Shown piece after piece: positions 15,911-25,724 of a stretch of DNA of 64,000 bases (its first letter is position 1; every line of letters starts with the position of its first letter). The translations under genes were made by a program, and so were the position numbers. Location of the stretch: assembly GCF_965222285.1 (NCBI RefSeq), contig NZ_OZ244942.1, forward strand, positions 1,178,001-1,242,000. Direction: 5' to 3'. This DNA comes from Tepidicaulis sp002389665 (GTDB lineage Bacteria; Pseudomonadota; Alphaproteobacteria; Parvibaculales; Parvibaculaceae). The notes beneath the pieces were generated by a model that was given only the letters and a program-made list of their open reading frames with translations, did not search any database and was not told the origin of the DNA.

Positions 15911-17833
15911 ATGCGCCGACTAGCACTCAACAGCCGCACCGGCCCCGATCCCGTCACCGGCGGGCATGAGAAGCAGGATAGCCATCATATGGCGACGCTG
16001 CGTTCGCTCTTGCCCTATTTGTGGCCGGCGGGCAGGCGCGATCTGAAGACCCGCGTGCTGCTCGCCATGGTGGCGCTGGCGGGCGCCAAGGTCGCAACCG
16101 TCTATGCGCCTTTCTTTTACAAGGATGCGGTGGACGCGCTGGCCCCGGAAGGGGCGGAGAAGACCGCCGCCCTGATCGCTGTGCCGCTTTTCCTAGTGCT
16201 GGCCTATGGCGCGGCGCGGATTTTGATGGTGGGCCTTGCCCAGCTGCGCGACGGGCTTTTTGCCCGGGTCGGGCAGAACGCGGTGCGGGCCGTTGCCTTG
16301 CGCACCTTCCGGCATATGCATGCGCTGTCCTTGCGCTTTCATCTGGAGCGGCGCACCGGTGGGCTCAGCCGCGTCATCGAGCGCGGTACCAAGGCGGTGG
16401 ATTTTCTGCTGCGCTTCACGCTCTTCAACATCGCCCCGACGATTATCGAGCTGGCGCTGGTCTGCGCCATCCTTGCCTATTACTTCGACTGGCGCTTTGC
16501 CGCCGTCACGGGGCTCACCGTTTCCATCTATATCTGGTTCACTTTCTCGGTGACCGAGTGGCGCACGCGCTTCCGCCGCCAGATGAACGACCGGGACACG
16601 GAAGCCAATACCAAGGCCATCGACAGTCTTCTCAATTTCGAGACAGTCAAATATTTCGGCAATGAAGAGCACGAGGCCAAGCGCTTCGACCGCTCCATGG
16701 CGGGCTATGAAGATGCCGCCGTCAAAACCACGACCTCGCTGACGCTGTTGAACGCGGGTCAGGCGGTGCTCTTCACCGCCGGTCTTGTCAGCGTCATGCT
16801 GATGGCGGGCGCCGGGGTGGCGGATGGCAGCCTGACGGTCGGCGATTTCGTCATGGTCAACGCCTTCCTCATTCAGCTTTATCAGCCACTCAATTTGCTG
16901 GGTACCGTTTACCGGGAAATCAAGCAGGCGCTGATCGACATGGAGACCATGTTCGATCTCATCGGCGTGCCGCCGGAAATCAAAGACGCGCCGGATGCGC
17001 GCCCGCTCAAGGTGGCGGGCGGGGCGATCCGCTTCGACCGGGTCTTCTTTTCGTATGATCCGGCGCGGCCGATCCTTAAAGACGTGAGCTTCGAGGTGCC
17101 CGCCGGCAAGACCGTTGCCCTTGTCGGGCCGAGCGGGGCGGGCAAGTCCACCATCTCCCGCATTCTTTACCGCTTTTATGATGTGGGCGCCGGCGCGGTG
17201 ACCATCGACGGGCAGAACATTGCCGGGGTGACGCAGGAAAGCCTGCGCGCGGCCATCGGTATCGTGCCGCAGGACACCGTGCTCTTTAACGACACGATCC
17301 GCTACAACATCCGCTATGGCCGCCCGGAGGCAAGCGACAGCGAGGTGGAACGCGCCGCCCAGCTTGCCCAGATCGCTGCCTTTATCGAGCGCCTGCCCGA
17401 GGGGTATAAATCCCAGGTCGGCGAGCGGGGGCTCAAACTTTCCGGCGGGGAAAAACAGCGCGTCGCCATTGCCCGCACGATCCTGAAAGACCCGCCTATC
17501 CTCATTCTCGATGAAGCCACTTCGGCGCTCGACACGGGCACGGAGCGGGACATTCAATCGGCGCTGCGCCAGGTTTCGCAAAACCGCACGACCCTTGTCA
17601 TCGCGCACCGGCTCTCCACGGTGGTGGAGGCGGATGAAATTCTCGTCCTCAATGAAGGTGAGATCGTCGAGCGCGGCACCCATGGCCAGCTTCTCGCCCT
17701 CAAAGGACGCTATGCCGATATGTGGCAGAGCCAGCAGGACGAGGAAGAAGCGCTGCGCGCGCAAGGCCCTGTCGCGCCCGCGCCGGAGCCTGCGACCGAA
17801 AGGGACGTGGCGCCGGACGGCGCAAGAGCATAG
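15911..17833 (+). CDS. Atm1-type ABC exporter (permease-ATPase half transporter)
   Basis: Homodimeric inner-membrane exporter, up to 640 residues, of the ABCB7/HMT1/Atm1 branch, which moves glutathione conjugates or sulfur species and aids Fe-S or heavy-metal homeostasis. Six helices form the permease; the Atm1 traits LPYLWPAG near the N-terminus and TKAIDSLLNFETVKYFGNEEHEAKRFD are clear. In the ATPase, Walker A is GPSGAGKST (about residues 406-414), the signature is LSGGEKQRVAIAR, and Walker B is LILDEATSALD. The start is uncertain: 15911 gives a 26-residue lead, while an ATG at 15989 also has AGGA upstream. Confidence 0.9.
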   Translation: MRRLALNSRTGPDPVTGGHEKQDSHHMATLRSLLPYLWPAGRRDLKTRVLLAMVALAGAKVATVYAPFFYKDAVDALAPEGAEKTAALIAVPLFLVLAYGAARILMVGLAQLRDGLFARVGQNAVRAVALRTFRHMHALSLRFHLERRTGGLSRVIERGTKAVDFLLRFTLFNIAPTIIELALVCAILAYYFDWRFAAVTGLTVSIYIWFTFSVTEWRTRFRRQMNDRDTEANTKAIDSLLNFETVKYFGNEEHEAKRFDRSMAGYEDAAVKTTTSLTLLNAGQAVLFTAGLVSVMLMAGAGVADGSLTVGDFVMVNAFLIQLYQPLNLLGTVYREIKQALIDMETMFDLIGVPPEIKDAPDARPLKVAGGAIRFDRVFFSYDPARPILKDVSFEVPAGKTVALVGPSGAGKSTISRILYRFYDVGAGAVTIDGQNIAGVTQESLRAAIGIVPQDTVLFNDTIRYNIRYGRPEASDSEVERAAQLAQIAAFIERLPEGYKSQVGERGLKLSGGEKQRVAIARTILKDPPILILDEATSALDTGTERDIQSALRQVSQNRTTLVIAHRLSTVVEADEILVLNEGEIVERGTHGQLLALKGRYADMWQSQQDEEEALRAQGPVAPAPEPATERDVAPDGARA

Positions 17834-17901
17834 ACTGTAGAGACAGACGCAAAGCACCGGCCGCCCCCCGATGACGGCAGCCCTGCGCTAAGGAGAGACC
17901 C

Positions 17902-18594
17902 ATGGACGCCATAACTTCCCTGCTCGTACCCATTCACCGGGAAGGAACGCGCTTTATTATAGCTTTTGCCATTGCCACGCTGATCCTCTTTCTGATCTGG
18001 GCGCCGCTTGGCTGGCTGGGGGTCGTGCTCACCGCCTGGTGTGTCTATTTCTTCCGCGATCCGGACAGGCTGACGCCGCAGCGCGCCGGGCTCGTTATTG
18101 CGCCGGCCGACGGGGTGGTGAACATGATCACGGAAGCAGCGCCGCCGCCGGAGCTTGGCCTTGGCGAGACGCCGCGCCCGCGCGTGTCGATCTTCATGAA
18201 TGTCTTCAACTGCCATGTGAACCGCATTCCCATCGCAGGCCGGGTGACGCGCACCGCTTACCGGCCGGGCAAGTTCCTCAATGCCGACCTCGACAAGGCA
18301 AGCGAGGAGAACGAGCGCGCGGCCATTGCCATCGAGACCGAGGACGGCAAGACCTTCGTGGCCGTGCAGATTGCCGGGCTTGTGGCGCGGCGCATCGTCA
18401 GCGACGCGGTGGAAGGGCAGAGCTACGAGACGGGCGAGCGCTATGGCATCATCCGCTTCGGCAGCCGCGTCGACGTCTATCTGGAGCCGGGCATGTCGCC
18501 GCTGGTTTCGGTCGGCCAGACAGCCATTGCCGGGGAAACGGTTCTTGCCGATACTGATAGCTCAGAAGGGCGCCGCGAGGCCCTGGTCCGTTAG
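17902..18594 (+). CDS. psd: Phosphatidylserine decarboxylase proenzyme
   Basis: Makes phosphatidylethanolamine from phosphatidylserine at the inner membrane. It is a 230-residue short-type Psd with a hydrophobic N-terminal stretch (residues 18-50) and the HVNRIPIAG motif near residue 105. The self-cleavage site is RFGSRVD with G187-S188; cleavage there creates the pyruvoyl prosthetic group on the small alpha chain. The start ATG at 17902 follows AAGGAGAGACC. Only 11 bases separate it from pssA, which supplies its substrate, so the two form the classic psd-pssA operon. Confidence 0.96.
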   Translation: MDAITSLLVPIHREGTRFIIAFAIATLILFLIWAPLGWLGVVLTAWCVYFFRDPDRLTPQRAGLVIAPADGVVNMITEAAPPPELGLGETPRPRVSIFMNVFNCHVNRIPIAGRVTRTAYRPGKFLNADLDKASEENERAAIAIETEDGKTFVAVQIAGLVARRIVSDAVEGQSYETGERYGIIRFGSRVDVYLEPGMSPLVSVGQTAIAGETVLADTDSSEGRREALVR

Positions 18595-18605
18595 GACGGA
18601 AGACC

Positions 18606-19472
18606 ATGCTGGGCAGAAAAGAGCGAGGCACCATGGGCGAGACAACGCCTTCCGGCGGTAAGAACACGTCCCGTCTGCAGCGGCGCAATTTCCGCCGCCG
18701 GGCGCTGAAGCCGCTGCCGATCCGCTCGCTTATCCCTAACAGCATTACGGTTTTAGCGCTCTGCGCGGGGCTGACCTCCATCCGCTTTGCGCTGGAAGGC
18801 CGGTTCGAGATTGCGGTCGGGGCTATTCTCGTGGCCTCCCTTTTGGATGGGCTCGACGGGCGCATTGCCCGGCTCTTGAAAGGCACGACGAAATTCGGCG
18901 CCGAGCTCGACAGCCTGACCGATTTCGTAAACTTCGGCGTTGCGCCCGTCATGGTGCTCTATCTCTGGACCATGAATGAGATCGGCGGGCTCGGCTGGAT
19001 TGCTGTGCTCGGCTATGCGGTCTGCTGCGCGCTGCGCCTTGCCCGCTTCAATGTGGGCATCGAGGACCCGGACAAGCCTGTCTGGGCGGCGAATTATTTT
19101 ACCGGCGTGCCGGCGCCGGCGGGGGCCGGCCTCGTCATGCTGCCGCTTTATCTCAGCTTCCAAGGCATGGGCGATGTGAAGAGCGCTTCACTTCTTGTTG
19201 CGATCTATACGGGTGTTATCGCCTTTTTGCTGATCAGCCGTATTCCGACTTTTTCCGGCAAGCGGCTGGGCCTGCGCATTCACCGGGACAAAGTGCTGCC
19301 GGTTCTGCTGCTCGTCGCGCTCTTTGCCGCGCTTCTCGTCAGCTATCCTTGGGCAATGCTGACGGGGCTTTGCCTCATCTACATGGCTGGCCTGCCCATC
19401 GGCGCGATGCGCTACCGCCATCTTGAAAACCGCTCTGCGGAAGATGCGGAAAAGAACCCGCTGAAAATGTGA
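18606..19472 (+). CDS. pssA: CDP-diacylglycerol--serine O-phosphatidyltransferase
   Basis: Integral membrane CDP-alcohol phosphatidyltransferase that makes phosphatidylserine from CDP-diacylglycerol and serine, feeding Psd. It has 288 residues. The catalytic motif D-x2-D-G-x2-A-R-x8-G-x3-D-x3-D is intact, with D81, D84, G98, D102 and D106 (LLDGLDGRIAR ... GAELDSLTD). Around eight hydrophobic segments follow. The N-terminus is basic and unstructured. The ATG at 18606 is used; an internal ATG at 18633 with a GAGG site is an alternative. Convergent with the gene at 19489. Confidence 0.95.
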   Translation: MLGRKERGTMGETTPSGGKNTSRLQRRNFRRRALKPLPIRSLIPNSITVLALCAGLTSIRFALEGRFEIAVGAILVASLLDGLDGRIARLLKGTTKFGAELDSLTDFVNFGVAPVMVLYLWTMNEIGGLGWIAVLGYAVCCALRLARFNVGIEDPDKPVWAANYFTGVPAPAGAGLVMLPLYLSFQGMGDVKSASLLVAIYTGVIAFLLISRIPTFSGKRLGLRIHRDKVLPVLLLVALFAALLVSYPWAMLTGLCLIYMAGLPIGAMRYRHLENRSAEDAEKNPLKM

Positions 19473-19488
19473 AGGAAGGGTCTGGGGG

Positions 19489-19887
19489 TTACTGCCTCAG
19501 TTCCGTGCCGCGGTTCATGTCCGCGCGGATCGTATCGGCCAGGTTCAGAATCTGGTCGAAGGTCTGCGCATAGCCCGGAAAACAGTCGCGCACGAATTCA
19601 TCCGTGACGGTCAGCATATTATCCGAATCCTTGGCGATGTGATTATCCGCAATCAGCGCATCCACTTTGCGTTTCACCGTTTCGCGCGGATGGCCGAGGG
19701 AGGCGGCAAGCGAGGTGACATTCGTACCGCCCGCCCGGTCGATGTACCGGCGTACAAGCAATGCGCGTATAATCGCTGCTTCAAGCTCGCTGCCGATGAG
19801 CGACTCTCTGACGTCGTAAAGCGTGTCGAGAAAATTGAAATAGGCTTGCCACACCCGCCGCGAGTAGCGTCCGTACTGCTTCTTCAT
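19489..19887 (-). CDS. Winged-helix DNA-binding protein, function unknown
   Basis: A protein of 132 residues from the ATG at 19885-19887; in-frame TTG/GTG codons at 19963-19968 would add 27 residues but have no ribosome site. Residues about 55-105 (GTNVTSLAASLGHPRETVKRKVDALIADNHIAKDSDNMLTVTDEF) read as a winged helix of the MarR/IclR-like type, with RETVKRKVDAL as recognition helix. The flanking helices (SLIGSELEAAIIRALLVRRYI and the C-terminal FDQILNLADTIRADM) could form a dimer interface. It is divergent from the PAS protein at 20092, so it may regulate that gene; its ligand is unknown. Confidence 0.7.
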   Translation of the reverse strand: MKKQYGRYSRRVWQAYFNFLDTLYDVRESLIGSELEAAIIRALLVRRYIDRAGGTNVTSLAASLGHPRETVKRKVDALIADNHIAKDSDNMLTVTDEFVRDCFPGYAQTFDQILNLADTIRADMNRGTELRQ

Positions 19888-20091
19888 TTGTCGTGAAACC
19901 CATGGGCCAAGGAAAACAGGTACGCGTACAACTCGCGCGATCACGCGCTTGATTTCTATGTGCACCAAAAAACGAGGAATTTCAATTAACCATATTGGTG
20001 AGCGGATTACTTGAGCAAGACCCCGGCGGGCGGTAATGGAGCGCAGCGCTTCTGGAGGAGAAGCGGGCTGTGTAACGGGCGGGGGAGTTTA

Positions 20092-20634
20092 ATGACAATC
20101 ATGCCGTCGCATATTCGTTTCACGAACGACAAGTGTGAGGCCCTTTACGGTTATTGGCGCAGCCTTTCAAAGGATGGCGGCATGCCGCGCTGGGCGGATT
20201 TCGACCCGCTGCATATTCCCCGTTTGCTCCCCAATATTCTCGTTCTCGAAGCTGAACCCGATGACGGTTTTCTGATCCGCCTTGCTGGCACGGAGTGTGT
20301 CGATTTCTATGGGCGGGAACTGCGCGGCCAGTCTCTCGACAGTCTGGTTACGGAAGAAAGCCGGCAGGAACTGCGCGAACATATGCGCCGGGTTCTGGAA
20401 GGGCCGAGCGCAGCAGTGACGCTCATGCAGTCGCCCATCGAAGGGATGGCCGGCACCGGCCTCAGCTACACGCTGGAAGCTGCTGCTCTGCCCATGGCGG
20501 GCGAAGATGGCGGCATCCACCGCATCCTCGCGGCACTCTTTGTCATCGAAGCGCCGCCTTCCGCCCCGCCCATCGGCCCGGATGCGGGCGCCTGGCGCCG
20601 TTTCATCCAGGAGCGCCAATATATCGGCGTCTGA
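20092..20634 (+). CDS. PAS_5-type single-domain protein
   Basis: A 180-residue cytosolic protein of the alphaproteobacterial PAS_5 family. The characteristic opening is seen: KCEALYGYWRSLSKDGGMPRWADFDPLHIPRLLPNILVLE, followed by FLIRLAGTECVDFYGRELRGQSL. Such proteins carry a lone PAS fold with no kinase or DNA-binding output and have no settled role; some act as adaptors in cell-cycle or motility signalling. The start ATG at 20092 follows GGGGGAG, a very strong site. Divergent from the winged-helix gene at 19489. Confidence 0.85.
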   Translation: MTIMPSHIRFTNDKCEALYGYWRSLSKDGGMPRWADFDPLHIPRLLPNILVLEAEPDDGFLIRLAGTECVDFYGRELRGQSLDSLVTEESRQELREHMRRVLEGPSAAVTLMQSPIEGMAGTGLSYTLEAAALPMAGEDGGIHRILAALFVIEAPPSAPPIGPDAGAWRRFIQERQYIGV

Positions 20635-20655
20635 AGAAACGGCGCGCGGCGTGTC

Positions 20656-23600
20656 TTACTCGGCAGGGTAGCCGTGGCTCGGCTCGTGCCGGCCGCCCGT
20701 GAGACGGGCATAGAGCCGTTTGGCTCTGTATTTCGCCCGCGGCGGCAGGGCCAATAGCACGGGTACCAACACGAGTGTCAGCAGGGTCGAGAAGCCGAGA
20801 CCGAAAATGATCGCTGTCGCAAGCTGCACCCACCAGGCCGACACCGGCCCGCCCAAGCTGAGCGAACGGTCGAAGAAGCCCACATTGACCTGCAGCGCCA
20901 TGGGCAGAAGGCCGAACATGGTGGTGATGGTGGTGAGCAGAATGGGCCGCAGGCGCTGACCGGCGGTCCGCAGCACGGCTTCCACTTCATCGAGCCCGTC
21001 TTCGATCAGCCTCTGATAGGTATCGATGAGCACGATGGAGTTGTTCACCACGATACCGGCAAGCGCGACGATGCCCGTGCCCGTCATGATCACCGAGAAA
21101 GTTTGCCCCGTAATCAGCATGCCGAGCAGCACGCCGATGGTGGACAGGATCACCGTGGAGAGCGTCAGCACCGAATGGTAGAAGCTATTGAACTGCGTGA
21201 GCAGGATGATGAACATCAAGAAGAGCGAGGCGAGAAGCGCCTTGCCTAGGAAGGCTGCGGATTCCGCTTGTTCCTCGTTCGCCCCGCGCATGCGCCAGTT
21301 CACATCGCCGGGCAGGTCCTGCGTTTCCAGCCAGGCCGCCACTTCCTGCGCCTTGGCATTGACGTTGATCTTTTCACCGGTGACGGGATGGAAGCCGGTA
21401 TTGGCTTTCACCGTCATGCGGCGCACGCCGTCGATGCGCTCGATCGTACTCACTTCCTGCTGCGGCTCGCGGGAGACGAAGCTGGAAAGGGGGGCAAGGC
21501 CCTGCGCCGTCTGCACTTTGAGCTGGTCTATCTGATCGAGCGTGCGGAAGTCCTCGGGGAAGCGCACGCGGATATCCACCTCGTCCTCGGCATCGTCCGG
21601 GCGGTACTCATCGACGAGAATGCCGTTGGTGACGAGCTGCACGGTCGCACCGATCGAGGTGATGTCGGCGCCGAAGCGGCCCGCCATCTCACGGTCCACG
21701 GTCAGCACCCATTCGATGCCGGGCAGGGGACGGGAATCCTCGAAGTCGATGAGCCCGCCAACTTCGTTTTCCATATAATTGCGCACCATGGCGGTGGCAG
21801 CCGTCAGGTCTTCGTAATTCGGACTTGTCAGTTCCACCTGAACGTCCTTGCCGGTGGGCGGGCCGTCCTCACGCTTGCGTACTTCCACATGAATGCCGGG
21901 AAGCTGGGAGGCGCGCTGGCGGATGGAATCGAGAATGGGCGCGCCGGGGCCGCGTTCCTCGTAAGGCTTCAATTCCATCAGCATTTCGGCAATCACATCG
22001 GCCGGTTTCTCGCCGCCCGAGCCGGGCCCGGAACCGAGGCTTGTGCCGGTGGATGTGAAAACGGTCTTCACGCCCTCCGTTTCCAGAATGATATCTTCCA
22101 CATCCTTTGAGAGGGCGAGTGTTTCTTTAGCCGAAAGGTTGCCGCGCGCGCTGACCAGCACGATGGCCTGCTCCGGTTCCGTCTCCACGAAGAATTCGAC
22201 GCCGTTGTTCCAAGTGGAATAGGCGAAGAACGTCGTGAAGAGGATGACACCGGAAACCACCATAACAAGTACCGGGTGATGGATCAGCCGGTCGAGTACG
22301 CGCACATAAGCGCCGGTGAAGCCGGGCAGGGCACGCACGTCGCCCGTCTCCGCGCCCGCCAGCATTTTCAGCACGTCGTTGTCGGCTTCGTCCGTCTTGC
22401 CGAAAATACCGCCCAGGACCGGCATGAAGATCATCGCCGTGATGAAGGAGGCCGTCAGCACAACGATCACGGTGATGGGCAGATAGGACATGAACTCGCC
22501 GCTCACGCCCGGCCAGAAGAGCATGGGCATGAAAGCGGCCAGCGTCGTGCCGGTGGACGAAGCGATGGGCCAGAACATGCGCTTGGCGGCGAGCGAATAG
22601 GCCGCGCGGCTGTCGAGCCCTTCGGCCATTTTACGGTCGGCATATTCCACCACCACAATGGCCCCGTCGACGAGAATACCGACGGAGAGAAGAAGCCCGA
22701 ACATCACCATCATGTTCATCGTCATGCCGACAACGGACATGAAGAAGAAACCGATGACGAAGGACGTGGGAATGGCGACACCGACGAGAATGGCCGAACG
22801 CGCGCCGAGCGCTGCTAGCACCACCACCATGACGAGCGCGATGGCGGTCATGATGGAGTTTTCCAGCGAGTTCAGCGAACGGTAGATCCAGTCAGAGGCA
22901 TCGAGTGTGTAATCCACTTTGACCGCGGCCGGCCAGCGGGCCGTCGTCTTTTCGACAACTTCCCGCACCGCCTCGTTATTCTCGATGATGTTCGTGCCGA
23001 TACGCTTGGTGATCTGAAGCGCGATAGCGCGCTTGCCGTTGAACTGGGCAAAACCAGTCGGGTCCGTGAAGGTGCGGCGAATATCGGCGATGTCGCCGAG
23101 CGTCACCGCGCCGTCTCCCGATACTTTGATCGGCAGATTGTAAACGTCCTGTGGGCTTTCGATGAGGCCGGGGACCTTCACCGAGAACCGCCCTTCGCCG
23201 GTGTCGAGTGCGCCGGCGGCGACCAGACGGTTGTTGAGCGTGATGGCGTTGATCAGTTCCTGCTGAGAGACCTGATAGGATTCAAGCCGGGCAGGGTCGA
23301 TCACCACTTCGAGCAGTTCCTCGCGGTGGCCGACCATCTTGGCTTCGAGAACGGTCGAGACGTTCTCGATATCGTCTTTTAAGCGCCGGGCATGCTGGTA
23401 GAGCGTGCGCTCGGGCACGTCGCCGGAAAGCGTGACGATAAGCACGGGAAAGAGCGCGGTATTGAACTCACGCACCGAGGGCTCGTCGGCATCGGAGGGC
23501 AGTTTCGGGCGCACGAGGTCAACTTTCTCGCGCACATCGGCAAGCGCCTTGTCCTTGTCGAAATCCACGTCGAATTCGAGAATGATCCCGGCATGACCGA

Positions 23601-23859
23601 GCGAGCCGATGCTGGTCAGCTCTTTCAACCCTTCCAGCGAGCGCAGCTCGGTTTCCATCGGCTTGATCAGGAGACGCTCGGAATCTTCCGGCGAAATACC
23701 CGCATGGGTGATCGAGATGTAGAAGATCGGGATCGGAATATCCGGGTCCGCTTCCTTGGGGATCGACACATAGGCGCTCATGCCCGCGAGCACCATCAGG
23801 ATCATGACGGTCAGGACGGTGCGTGAATGCGAAAAGCAGGCTTCGATAAAAGCGTTCAT
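20656..23859 (-). CDS. RND-family efflux pump, inner-membrane permease
   Basis: A 1067-residue HAE1-type RND permease (AcrB/MdtB-like), the proton-driven trimer of a tripartite efflux pump. Twelve membrane segments in two halves are separated by large periplasmic porter loops. The N-terminus FIEACFSHSRTVLTVMILMVLAGMSAYVSIPKEADPDIPIP is typical, and the TM4 motif VGILVDGAIVVVEYADRKM holds the conserved D residues for proton relay. The ATG at 23857-23859 overlaps the fusion-protein stop as ATGA. No outer-membrane channel gene is adjacent, so a TolC-like partner would be recruited from elsewhere. Probably under PadR control (25043). Confidence 0.94.
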   Translation of the reverse strand: MNAFIEACFSHSRTVLTVMILMVLAGMSAYVSIPKEADPDIPIPIFYISITHAGISPEDSERLLIKPMETELRSLEGLKELTSIGSLGHAGIILEFDVDFDKDKALADVREKVDLVRPKLPSDADEPSVREFNTALFPVLIVTLSGDVPERTLYQHARRLKDDIENVSTVLEAKMVGHREELLEVVIDPARLESYQVSQQELINAITLNNRLVAAGALDTGEGRFSVKVPGLIESPQDVYNLPIKVSGDGAVTLGDIADIRRTFTDPTGFAQFNGKRAIALQITKRIGTNIIENNEAVREVVEKTTARWPAAVKVDYTLDASDWIYRSLNSLENSIMTAIALVMVVVLAALGARSAILVGVAIPTSFVIGFFFMSVVGMTMNMMVMFGLLLSVGILVDGAIVVVEYADRKMAEGLDSRAAYSLAAKRMFWPIASSTGTTLAAFMPMLFWPGVSGEFMSYLPITVIVVLTASFITAMIFMPVLGGIFGKTDEADNDVLKMLAGAETGDVRALPGFTGAYVRVLDRLIHHPVLVMVVSGVILFTTFFAYSTWNNGVEFFVETEPEQAIVLVSARGNLSAKETLALSKDVEDIILETEGVKTVFTSTGTSLGSGPGSGGEKPADVIAEMLMELKPYEERGPGAPILDSIRQRASQLPGIHVEVRKREDGPPTGKDVQVELTSPNYEDLTAATAMVRNYMENEVGGLIDFEDSRPLPGIEWVLTVDREMAGRFGADITSIGATVQLVTNGILVDEYRPDDAEDEVDIRVRFPEDFRTLDQIDQLKVQTAQGLAPLSSFVSREPQQEVSTIERIDGVRRMTVKANTGFHPVTGEKINVNAKAQEVAAWLETQDLPGDVNWRMRGANEEQAESAAFLGKALLASLFLMFIILLTQFNSFYHSVLTLSTVILSTIGVLLGMLITGQTFSVIMTGTGIVALAGIVVNNSIVLIDTYQRLIEDGLDEVEAVLRTAGQRLRPILLTTITTMFGLLPMALQVNVGFFDRSLSLGGPVSAWWVQLATAIIFGLGFSTLLTLVLVPVLLALPPRAKYRAKRLYARLTGGRHEPSHGYPAE

Positions 23860-24956
23860 TGGGCGCTCCCCAGTGTCGTTTCCTCGGTCCGGGAAACGCG
23901 CACCTTCTGGCCTTCGGAAACATATTCCTGACCGACGGTGATGATATCCACCCGCTCCGGCAGGCCCGCCACCCAAATACCGTTGGGCGCGTCCTCGAGG
24001 ATCGTGACGCGGTTGAAGTGGACGATATTGTTGGCGCTCACCGTGCGCACGCCCACCGAGCCGTCATCGGCCAGCGTCAGAATGGAGGGCGGCAGGCGGT
24101 GTGCCGGCACTTCCTTGGAAGGAACCGTGATTTGCGCGGTCACGCCCGAGCGCAAGGAAAGATCGTCATTGGGCACTTCAAGCTCGATGCGGAAGGTGCG
24201 GGTCGCCGGATCGGCGGTTTTGGCGAGATAGCGCACAAGGCCCTGCACTTCTTCACCGGTAATGAGCCGTGCCTCACCCACCGTGCCGGTACGCAGCTTG
24301 CCGACTTCGCTTTCCGGCACCTGGCCGACGATCAGGAAAGGGTCGAGATCGACGATCCGCGCGCACGGATCGCCCACACGCAGGTAATCGCCCACTTCCA
24401 CAAGCTGCTCTTCCAGCACGCCTTCGAAGGGCGCTGTGATCTTGGTATGGCCGAGCTCGACTTCCGCCTGTTTGACGAGGGCGGCGGCGGCGTCATAAGC
24501 GGCGCGGGCGGCGGCGGCCTGGGTTTCGGAGCGGTGGCCCTTGGCCGCCAGTTTCTTGGCCGCGTCATATTCGAGATAGCGTTGGCGCATCAGCGCTTCG
24601 GCTTCGGCCATGCGCGCGTCGCGGGCATTCAGCGAAAGGCGGCAGATCGTGTCGCCGCGCTCCACCGTCGCGCCTTCTTGTACCGGAATTTCCTTTACGG
24701 TGCCTGCCGTTTCCGCGCGCACTTCCACCGAGCGCACGGCTTCGGTGCGCCCGCGGATCGTGGTCTTCGTGGTCTTGGGCTGAGCGGTGAAGGTGCGTAC
24801 CTGAACGAACACTTCTTCTTCGGCCGCGCCTGTGTCTTCCGCGGTGGTGTTTTCGGCCACCTCGCTTTCGGAGCCGCCAATTTGCCCGGACAAGATCCAC
24901 GCCGACAAGATGACAGCAATCACCGCGGCGATAATGTAAGAGCGCTTGATAATCAT
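23856..24956 (-). CDS. RND efflux membrane fusion protein (HlyD/AcrA-like)
   Basis: Periplasmic adaptor of 366 residues linking the RND permease to an outer-membrane channel. An N-terminal anchor helix (residues 4-23) is followed by an acidic linker, the split biotinyl-lipoyl domain (GTVKEIPVQEGATVERGDTICRLS and ITAPFEGVLEEQLVEVGDYLRVGDP), an alanine-rich coiled-coil hairpin between (AKGHRSETQAAAARAAYDAAAALVKQAEVEL) and a C-terminal beta-barrel. It is translationally coupled to the permease. The PadR gene is upstream on the same strand with an 86-base gap. Confidence 0.93.
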   Translation of the reverse strand: MIIKRSYIIAAVIAVILSAWILSGQIGGSESEVAENTTAEDTGAAEEEVFVQVRTFTAQPKTTKTTIRGRTEAVRSVEVRAETAGTVKEIPVQEGATVERGDTICRLSLNARDARMAEAEALMRQRYLEYDAAKKLAAKGHRSETQAAAARAAYDAAAALVKQAEVELGHTKITAPFEGVLEEQLVEVGDYLRVGDPCARIVDLDPFLIVGQVPESEVGKLRTGTVGEARLITGEEVQGLVRYLAKTADPATRTFRIELEVPNDDLSLRSGVTAQITVPSKEVPAHRLPPSILTLADDGSVGVRTVSANNIVHFNRVTILEDAPNGIWVAGLPERVDIITVGQEYVSEGQKVRVSRTEETTLGSAQ

Positions 24957-25042
24957 AATCTCTTGGTCCGTTTTGTGGCGCGCCTTCTCGAAAGCGCCTT
25001 ACTTAAACTGTGAAATATGTCTGTTTAGACATGCCGGAGCGG

Positions 25043-25675
25043 CTAGCGGATGCGGGCCAGCTCCTTTTGGCGGCGGTCTTTGTTTTTGTCCGGTGAAGCG
25101 GAAGGGGCGGCATCCTCATCCTGCTGCGGCGCATGCGCGCGGGAAGAGGGAGCACCGGCGATCGCTTCGACCTTGTGCCGGTTTTTCTCCAGATAGTCCA
25201 CCGAGGCCTGGTGGACGACGGCGCCGAAGTCCTTGATGAAATCGGCAGCAGGGGTGCCGATATCCGCGGGACCGGAAAGCCGCTCGGCCAGTTCCTTGTG
25301 CTCGCTCAGCTTTTCGTCGATCAGCCCTTTCACCCGCTCCGGGGTCAGCAAATGGGCGAAGAGCATGACGAAAAGGAATTCCGAGCGGAACTTGTCCTCG
25401 GCCAGAGGTTCGAGCAGCGCCTCGGTAAAGGCGGTGCGGCCTTTGGCCGTGACCGCATAGATCTTCTTGTCGGGCCGCTTTTCCTGTTGTTCGGAGTGGC
25501 AGGTCACGAGCCCTTCTTCCGTCAGCCGCGTCAGCGCCGGATAGATAGAGCCGTAGCTTGCTTCCAGAAAGTGACTGAAGACGCCATCTTCGAACATTTT
25601 GCGGATTTCATAACCCGTCGCATCCCCCAGCGTCAGAGCGCCGAGGCAAAGGGTACGCACGTCCATTTTTCTCAT
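25043..25675 (-). CDS. PadR-family transcriptional regulator
   Basis: Winged-helix repressor of 210 residues. The PadR core is MDVRTLCLGALTLGDATGYEIRKMFEDGVFSHFLEASYGSIYPALTRLTEEGLV, with the wing in PDKKIYAVTAKGRTAF. A helical C-terminal half (residues 85-175) would make the dimer, and the tail is basic and disordered (PDKNKDRRQKELARIR). It precedes the RND operon on the same strand. Twin palindromic sites at 25725-25757 just upstream suggest autoregulation and control of the pump. PadR proteins usually respond to phenolic or other small hydrophobic drugs; the ligand here is unknown. Confidence 0.92.
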   Translation of the reverse strand: MRKMDVRTLCLGALTLGDATGYEIRKMFEDGVFSHFLEASYGSIYPALTRLTEEGLVTCHSEQQEKRPDKKIYAVTAKGRTAFTEALLEPLAEDKFRSEFLFVMLFAHLLTPERVKGLIDEKLSEHKELAERLSGPADIGTPAADFIKDFGAVVHQASVDYLEKNRHKVEAIAGAPSSRAHAPQQDEDAAPSASPDKNKDRRQKELARIR

Positions 25676-25724
25676 TCCCAGACATATGCCGCAGCGGCCG
25701 CTTGGGCTGCCGGGGTGGGGGGTA

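Noticed and set aside
16193..17857. 554-codon minus-strand frame opposite the ABC exporter
   Set aside because: Antisense shadow; no motif, while the exporter has all ATPase motifs.
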